A stretch of DNA of 64,000 nt from the NCBI GenBank assembly GCA_030762175.1, contig CM060831.1:34828001-34892000 (forward strand), in the 5' to 3' direction. This DNA comes from Metallyticus violacea. Lineage: Eukaryota; Arthropoda; Insecta; Mantodea; Metallyticidae. This document shows positions 59,823 to 64,000 of the stretch, piece by piece; position 1 is the stretch's first letter, and the number at the start of each line of letters is the position of its first letter. The notes beneath the pieces were generated by a model. The model searched no databases and was not told the DNA's origin. It saw only the letters and a list, made by a program, of their open reading frames with translations. Made by a program: the position numbers and the translations under genes.

Positions 59823-60052
59823 TTTTTTGAAAGGTGTTTATAGCCGTTTTTACTACTGAAGCACCACTGGCGGCGAACACTGATGACACATGATGTAAAA
59901 TGATATATTGGGAAACATTTCTTTATAGGGAAGGAAACGTTCCAGGCCTAAGGCCTGTAAAAAACCTCAGTCAGGGAAGACGATCCTGGTGGAATTCGAA
60001 CCCCAGACCTCCCGCTTAGGAATTCTCGCCTTATTGACCTAGGCCACCCGTT
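59823..60052 (-). mobile_element. SINE family A copy, internally deleted
   Basis: Inverted copy with tail words (ggtgtttatagccgtttttac), 'acgttccaggcctaag' and 'agacgatcctggtggaattc', and a head ending near 60052. About 40 bases in the middle are missing relative to other copies. Confidence 0.88.
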
Positions 60053-60433
60053 GGGGTTTACCAATAATGAGTATTTTACTAATAATATATGGTTCAGATA
60101 TTTTCCATGCTCATGTTTACGTAAAACTGACTTTAGGATTGTTTATAGTTCTAATACTTCAGGAAAATATTGTAATCTTGTTTTACAACACACAAATCCA
60201 GAATACCGTAGCTCGTAAAACGCAAAACTACTAACAGTTAAATCAAGGGCAAAATCCTCCTATAAATCCAAATGTCGTAGTGGCTTACTTATTTTCTTTA
60301 CCTGTTTAAAGTGTGTATTCTGAGTATATACTTTTTTTTTCAGTTCACCATTACCACTCCATTTTAATTAACATATGATAACTAACATGATGTAAAGGGC
60401 TTATTTGCAAAGTAATACAGAATATTATCTCAC

Positions 60434-60598
60434 CTGATGAGAGCTTGGCGAGAAGCCCAGTCTCTATTTCTAACCATCGTTCGACCACAGAAGATGAGCA
60501 GGAGTATGAAACCAGCACACAGTAATAGCGATCTCTGACGTATAAAGGCACCCCATAAAAGCTGCGCCCCGTATACGACCAACAACACCATGCCCAAA
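60434..60598 (-). CDS. TMTC1: TMTC1-like gene, coding exon (last membrane helices, lumenal linker)
   Basis: The exon is 165 nt with phase 2 at both ends. The acceptor is ttttgcag and the donor is AG|gtgaga. Joined to the exon at 63507-63628 it gives RVLYIPSLGMVLLVVYGAQL, the exact counterpart of the TMTC block VAERVLYxPSMG. Two hydrophobic helices are visible: LGMVLLVVYGAQLLW, and LLLCAGFILLLIFCG after a short basic loop (IRQR). Next comes RTMVRNRDWASRQALI, which corresponds to the family's junction between the membrane domain and the TPR domain (a Trp-rich 'W-S-x-x-x-LF-R-x-G' pattern). The reading continues into RAGLKALPHN in the exon at 57820-57933. The intron to the previous exon is about 2.9 kb. 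No frameshift or stop is present. Confidence 0.92.
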
Positions 60599-61687
60599 CT
60601 GCAAAAACATCAAGAGAAAATTACAGATTGTTACGATTGCTGAAATATTTACGGTAATTATTTTGATACAGACGTACAGTTTCGATACATTTTAATGAAA
60701 TAACGGTTTGTCGTAAATGAAACTTATATCGCATGTAAATAGATTGTGTACTTTACATCTTATTTCAAGAAGACTGCCAACTAAAGTTCTGAAAACATTG
60801 ATGTTCTTCACGTTTATTTTTTACTTTACTTAACATTACAATTGCTTCCTAGGAATTAGTAACTATTGTCAGTGCTGGACTGGGTGGCGATTTCTCAACA
60901 AGTTCATTGCATTTCACACCCTTAGTCCTTTATGCATGAAAATTTACAAAGCCACGAGGGTACAAAAACTAACGTAATAAATTTACAGGTCCTGAAGCAT
61001 GAGAATCGATTTCAGGCTTCTTTTGTATGCTCGATTTAATTCTTTTATCTCTAACAAAATGGCATTTCAGAAAGGCATTCAAATTCTAGAGGAGGATTGC
61101 CTGGGGATATGGTGGTAAATGTTAACAAAACCAAAACAATGACATTAAAAAATTGCTACATATATATCACATATGAAAAATGATGCAATATGAATGATTA
61201 TGAAATGTGGACAAAAGACAAAAAACGATAAATATGTTGTTATTTTGGAGTAACCTTTAATATCATTAGAAAATAGAATAAATAGGTATCTGTTACTAAT
61301 TATAAAGTAGCTAAATTAGTTAAGAGTTAGTAGGTGTTCTGACTTACATTTCAGATATACACTAGAGAGGACATACAATGTTATATATACCTGAGAGGGG
61401 AGAGCTAAACATGTAAATAAAATTCAAGTCGATATTAGGGAAAGGGTTCTCGGGCTGTCCAAAGGAACGTCAGACTGTGGGGTCATGAGGGAGGTGAATT
61501 GCTAGGAAGATACGGTTGACAGTAAAACTAGGACGGTGAAAAACTGACAGACTATTGCAGGGAGACCAGTCCACACTTCCCGGTAAATGTTATAGACACC
61601 AGATACAAAATATAACACCAACGTTTTGGATTGCATGGGTGAAAAGAGGGCGCAGAGAGGAATTGGCCTGGGCTAAATATGTCAACT

Positions 61688-61731
61688 AGACGACGACGAC
61701 GACGATGATGACGATAACAACAACAACAACA

Positions 61732-61768
<37 letters not shown>

Positions 61769-61769
61769 T
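61688..61769 (+). repeat. Compound GAC/GAT/AAC/AAT microsatellite
   Basis: Four trinucleotide motifs follow one another (gacgac, gatgat, acaaca, ataata), a stepwise-mutated compound repeat. Confidence 0.95.
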
Positions 61770-61879
61770 TAAAATGCATGGAAGAAAGTTAGAACATGGC
61801 CAGAGGATATCAGATGCAGGAAATCGATACAGAATGTAACACAAAAGACTCCTTGAGCCTATAGAATGAAATTAATTAA

Positions 61880-62060
61880 GCGATGGTAAACAGGTATACA
61901 CACCGTCATAGGAAGAAACGCAAGATCAGCAATGGTCCGGTTTAGACTAGGAGGTTGGAAGGCTAAAAAAACAGTATTAGAACGGATGAAGAATTGGTAC
62001 ATTTTCCGGCCGAATATATCCACTGGGACCACCTGAGCAAAACGGTGTTTTCAGAACATT
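61880..62060 (+). mobile_element. Possible LINE ORF2 tail
   Basis: ARSAMVRFRLGGWKAKKTVL resembles the 'xxxRFRLGxWxxxxxxL' segment preceding the zinc knuckle of R1/Jockey-type ORF2. No knuckle follows. Confidence 0.35.
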
Positions 62061-62384
62061 TTTTAAGGCGATTGGAGGTCGACTGACATGATGGGATCTG
62101 TTGGCGGATCACAGTAATTGGCTGAATATGGGTGGGTATTTTGTTAGTGCGCAAAGTTAGAAGTAATTTACTTTCTGTTTAGAAAATAGCGCAATTTTAA
62201 ATAACATGTAAGGTACATCTCTGTAAATACCGTTATTTATTTAATGTTTTGTATATGTGTTATATTTTTTTATCCCCTCTTTAATTGCTTATGGTACGGT
62301 TGACGACCCATGCAAAAAATATATTTGTAATATGTATTTAGAATTCTTTAACAACAAAGATACACACCTATTACTACTTCTCCC

Positions 62385-62720
62385 TATGAAGCCTTTTTGC
62401 AGCCTCTTGTGAGCCTTGGGCTTACCACGACGATCACTGCGTCTTCTACCCTCCATCACATGGTTTCATTGGTAGAGTGGAGTATTGCATGGAGCATGTG
62501 AACAGCACACCGCATCTCACTGATCGCTATATCGCGACTTACTAGATCGGAGATCGCCACCTCTCCATCAGGCAGCTTCCCAATTGTCCTCACGAGGCTG
62601 GGTGAACCCCGTTCCAGAACTCCCTATCTTAGAAAAATTCCTAAGTAGGTGCTGGGAATCGAACCCGGGCTTCCCGGACAGCAGTCAGCAACGCTAACCA
62701 CTAGACCAAGGAGGTGGTCA
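62385..62720 (-). mobile_element. SINE family D copy (tRNA-headed)
   Basis: The minus-strand head is accacctccttggtctagtg with 'gttagcgttgctgactgctg' and Box B 'cccgggttcgattccc'. It is close to real tRNA Box A/B sequences but lacks an acceptor stem and runs into a non-tRNA body of about 250 bases. Only one copy was seen in the window. Confidence 0.65.
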
Positions 62721-63506
62721 CTATTACTCATTTTATAAATATTTCCTTTGTGACAGATTTTATTTCATGAAAATGGATCAAAACTATATGTCCAACATGT
62801 TAAATAACCAACCAATTTAAGGCATTACAAATGTGTGCTAATAAATTATTTTTGACATAACAAGCATCATTTTTCCAGAAGGAGTTGAAATATTCAAATA
62901 TATTAGCAAAGTTCAAAACGTATGAACGATGGGAATGATAAAACATTAGCGGTTTAGAATATTGTTATACAAAGTTGATAAAACAAATGGGTACTTTGAA
63001 GTTTACAATAATTGGTATGGAGAAATACAAAGTAGTAAAATAGAAGTGCGGGAACATTTCTCGCGTTCTTTTAAATATAAATTTAAAGGGCGAATTATTT
63101 TTCTGGTTTTCTGAAGGTGACGAACTAAGTAATGCAAGTTCATGCTTCTTTAGTTACTGCATATCACCAAAAATATAATTTGATTAATGTAATACGTTTT
63201 AACATAAACGAAACAAAAAGCGATTCTAAGTTTTGTAAACTGTCTAAAATATTCATTCACAAAATATTTATACTTCTAAAATGACAGTGGCGTGATCTGG
63301 TTTCATACCATAAGGTTTGTTGTGTAAAAGAAACTAAGCGTATAACTTGTTTCATTTTGTTATTAATAAACTCCTTTGCAAGTTGATTCATGTGAACTCA
63401 TGTGACGTGATTATTTTCAGCCTAGCTGGTCAGCACATTCATAACACTCTTTAAAATGTAAGTCTCAACAGATAATGTTAAAGCGATATAGGTATATTAT
63501 TATTAC

Positions 63507-63628
63507 CTTGGGATGTAGAGCACTCTCTCAGCCACTACAAAACCCACAGTGACCAACAAGTTTGCTGCAGGCAGGAACGGGAGCACCAGAAACAGGCCTC
63601 CAAGTAGTAAAGGAGGATGTCGCTGTTG
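63507..63628 (-). CDS. TMTC1: TMTC1-like gene, coding exon (membrane segment, VAERVLY motif)
   Basis: This is the most 5' visible exon of the minus-strand gene. It is 122 nt long, starts in phase 0 and ends in phase 2. It follows a pyrimidine-rich acceptor (tttctttgttgcag) and is followed by the donor AG|gtaata. The 40 encoded residues are very hydrophobic and contain FLVLPFLPAANL and VGFVVAERVLYIP. These match the conserved end of the multi-pass membrane domain of TMTC proteins, where vertebrate TMTC1 has a nearly identical FLVLPF...VGFVVAERVLY block. TMTC1-4 are ER membrane proteins needed for O-mannosylation of cadherin domains (family knowledge). Earlier exons, with the start codon and most membrane segments, must lie beyond base 64000. 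The acceptor has a second possible AG six bases further in (cagcaacag), so the first two codons are uncertain. The reading is unbroken, which argues for a live gene. Confidence 0.9.
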
Positions 63629-64000
63629 CTGCAACAAAGAAAAGAAATCAAAATAAATTCTAGATATTGAAAAGTTTCGTCTACTTCTGTTATTTTCAAG
63701 AATATGGATGGCAATATGCAACAAAAGTATAGTAGACTACTGGGATGGAAAGTGCATCGGAATTCATACTCTGAATTAAGAAGGGCAAGGATAAAAATTC
63801 AACCTTATATTCATCAAACAGTACTCCATTCTGCAGCTTTAAACGTGGCTCAGTTTGTTGAAATGTCAAAGGAAATTCCTCACCAATATACAGAGTAATG
63901 CCCGAGTTGGATAAAGGAAATGCACCAAATAAACTATTAAAAAGATCAACAAAAACTATGATAAGTTTATTCTAAGTACAAATTCACAAATCTCAAAATC

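Larger units (their letters stand above)
57934..60433 (-). other. Intron of the TMTC1-like gene (2.5 kb)
   Basis: GT-AG intron, phase 2, between the membrane-helix exon and the first TPR exon. It contains one forward SINE family A copy (58206-58495), a compound GAA/GGA microsatellite (59179-59242), a possible LINE tail (59330-59570) and an inverted SINE family A copy (59823-60052). The rest is AT-rich sequence with nothing recognisable. Confidence 0.85.
60599..63506 (-). other. Intron of the TMTC1-like gene (2.9 kb)
   Basis: GT-AG intron, phase 2. It holds a compound GAC/AAC/AAT microsatellite at 61688-61769, a weak LINE ORF2 tail around 61880-62060, and an inverted tRNA-headed repeat at 62385-62720. 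Bases 60600-61400 and 62720-63500 show only AT-rich sequence. Confidence 0.85.

Noticed and set aside
63704..63898. 64-codon plus-strand open frame near the first exon
   Set aside because: No family signature; opposite to the host gene and within its intron or upstream sequence.

Overview
The window reads as AT-rich nuclear DNA from an arthropod, most likely an insect with a large genome. There is no prokaryotic gene organisation. What is present is split exons with GT-AG junctions, dense microsatellites, tRNA-derived SINEs, LINE 3' ends and many decayed insect-type Tc1/mariner transposases. The species cannot be named from the sequence alone.

Only one host gene is supported. It is the minus-strand gene for a TMTC1-like protein (transmembrane and TPR-repeat ER O-mannosyltransferase family). 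Four consecutive coding exons are visible in transcript order: 63628-63507, 60598-60434, 57933-57820 and 1599-1456. All three internal introns are phase 2, and the joined exons read through without a gap from the last membrane segments into the first TPR repeats. The gene continues off both ends of the window. The introns are about 2.9 kb, 2.5 kb and 56.2 kb, so almost 88% of the window is a single intron.

The large intron (1600-57819) is filled with transposable-element debris. It holds about a dozen relics of IS630/Tc1/mariner transposases of several lineages. One is a complete 1.33-kb mariner with inverted repeats and a TA target site at 12040-13373, and another is a 1.3-kb element with inverted repeats at 27716-29058. 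It also holds LINE ORF2 fragments, mostly 3' ends in the same orientation as the host gene, and a LINE reverse transcriptase piece whose YADD box is broken. Two related LTR-like segments with TATA boxes are present. There are at least four tRNA-headed SINE families; family A has nine copies across the window, one of which sits inside a transposase fossil with a perfect 11-bp target-site duplication. A hAT/ZMYM-like transposase fragment lies at 1024-1375, just downstream (in gene orientation) of the last visible exon. Microsatellites and short tandem repeats fill part of the rest.

I found no convincing new multi-gene system. The most interesting observations concern transposon dynamics inside a giant intron: nested insertion, fold-back structures built from transposon 3' ends, and a CA microsatellite that appears to have grown out of transposase codons. 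Nearly all long open frames elsewhere are chance frames or repeat translations.
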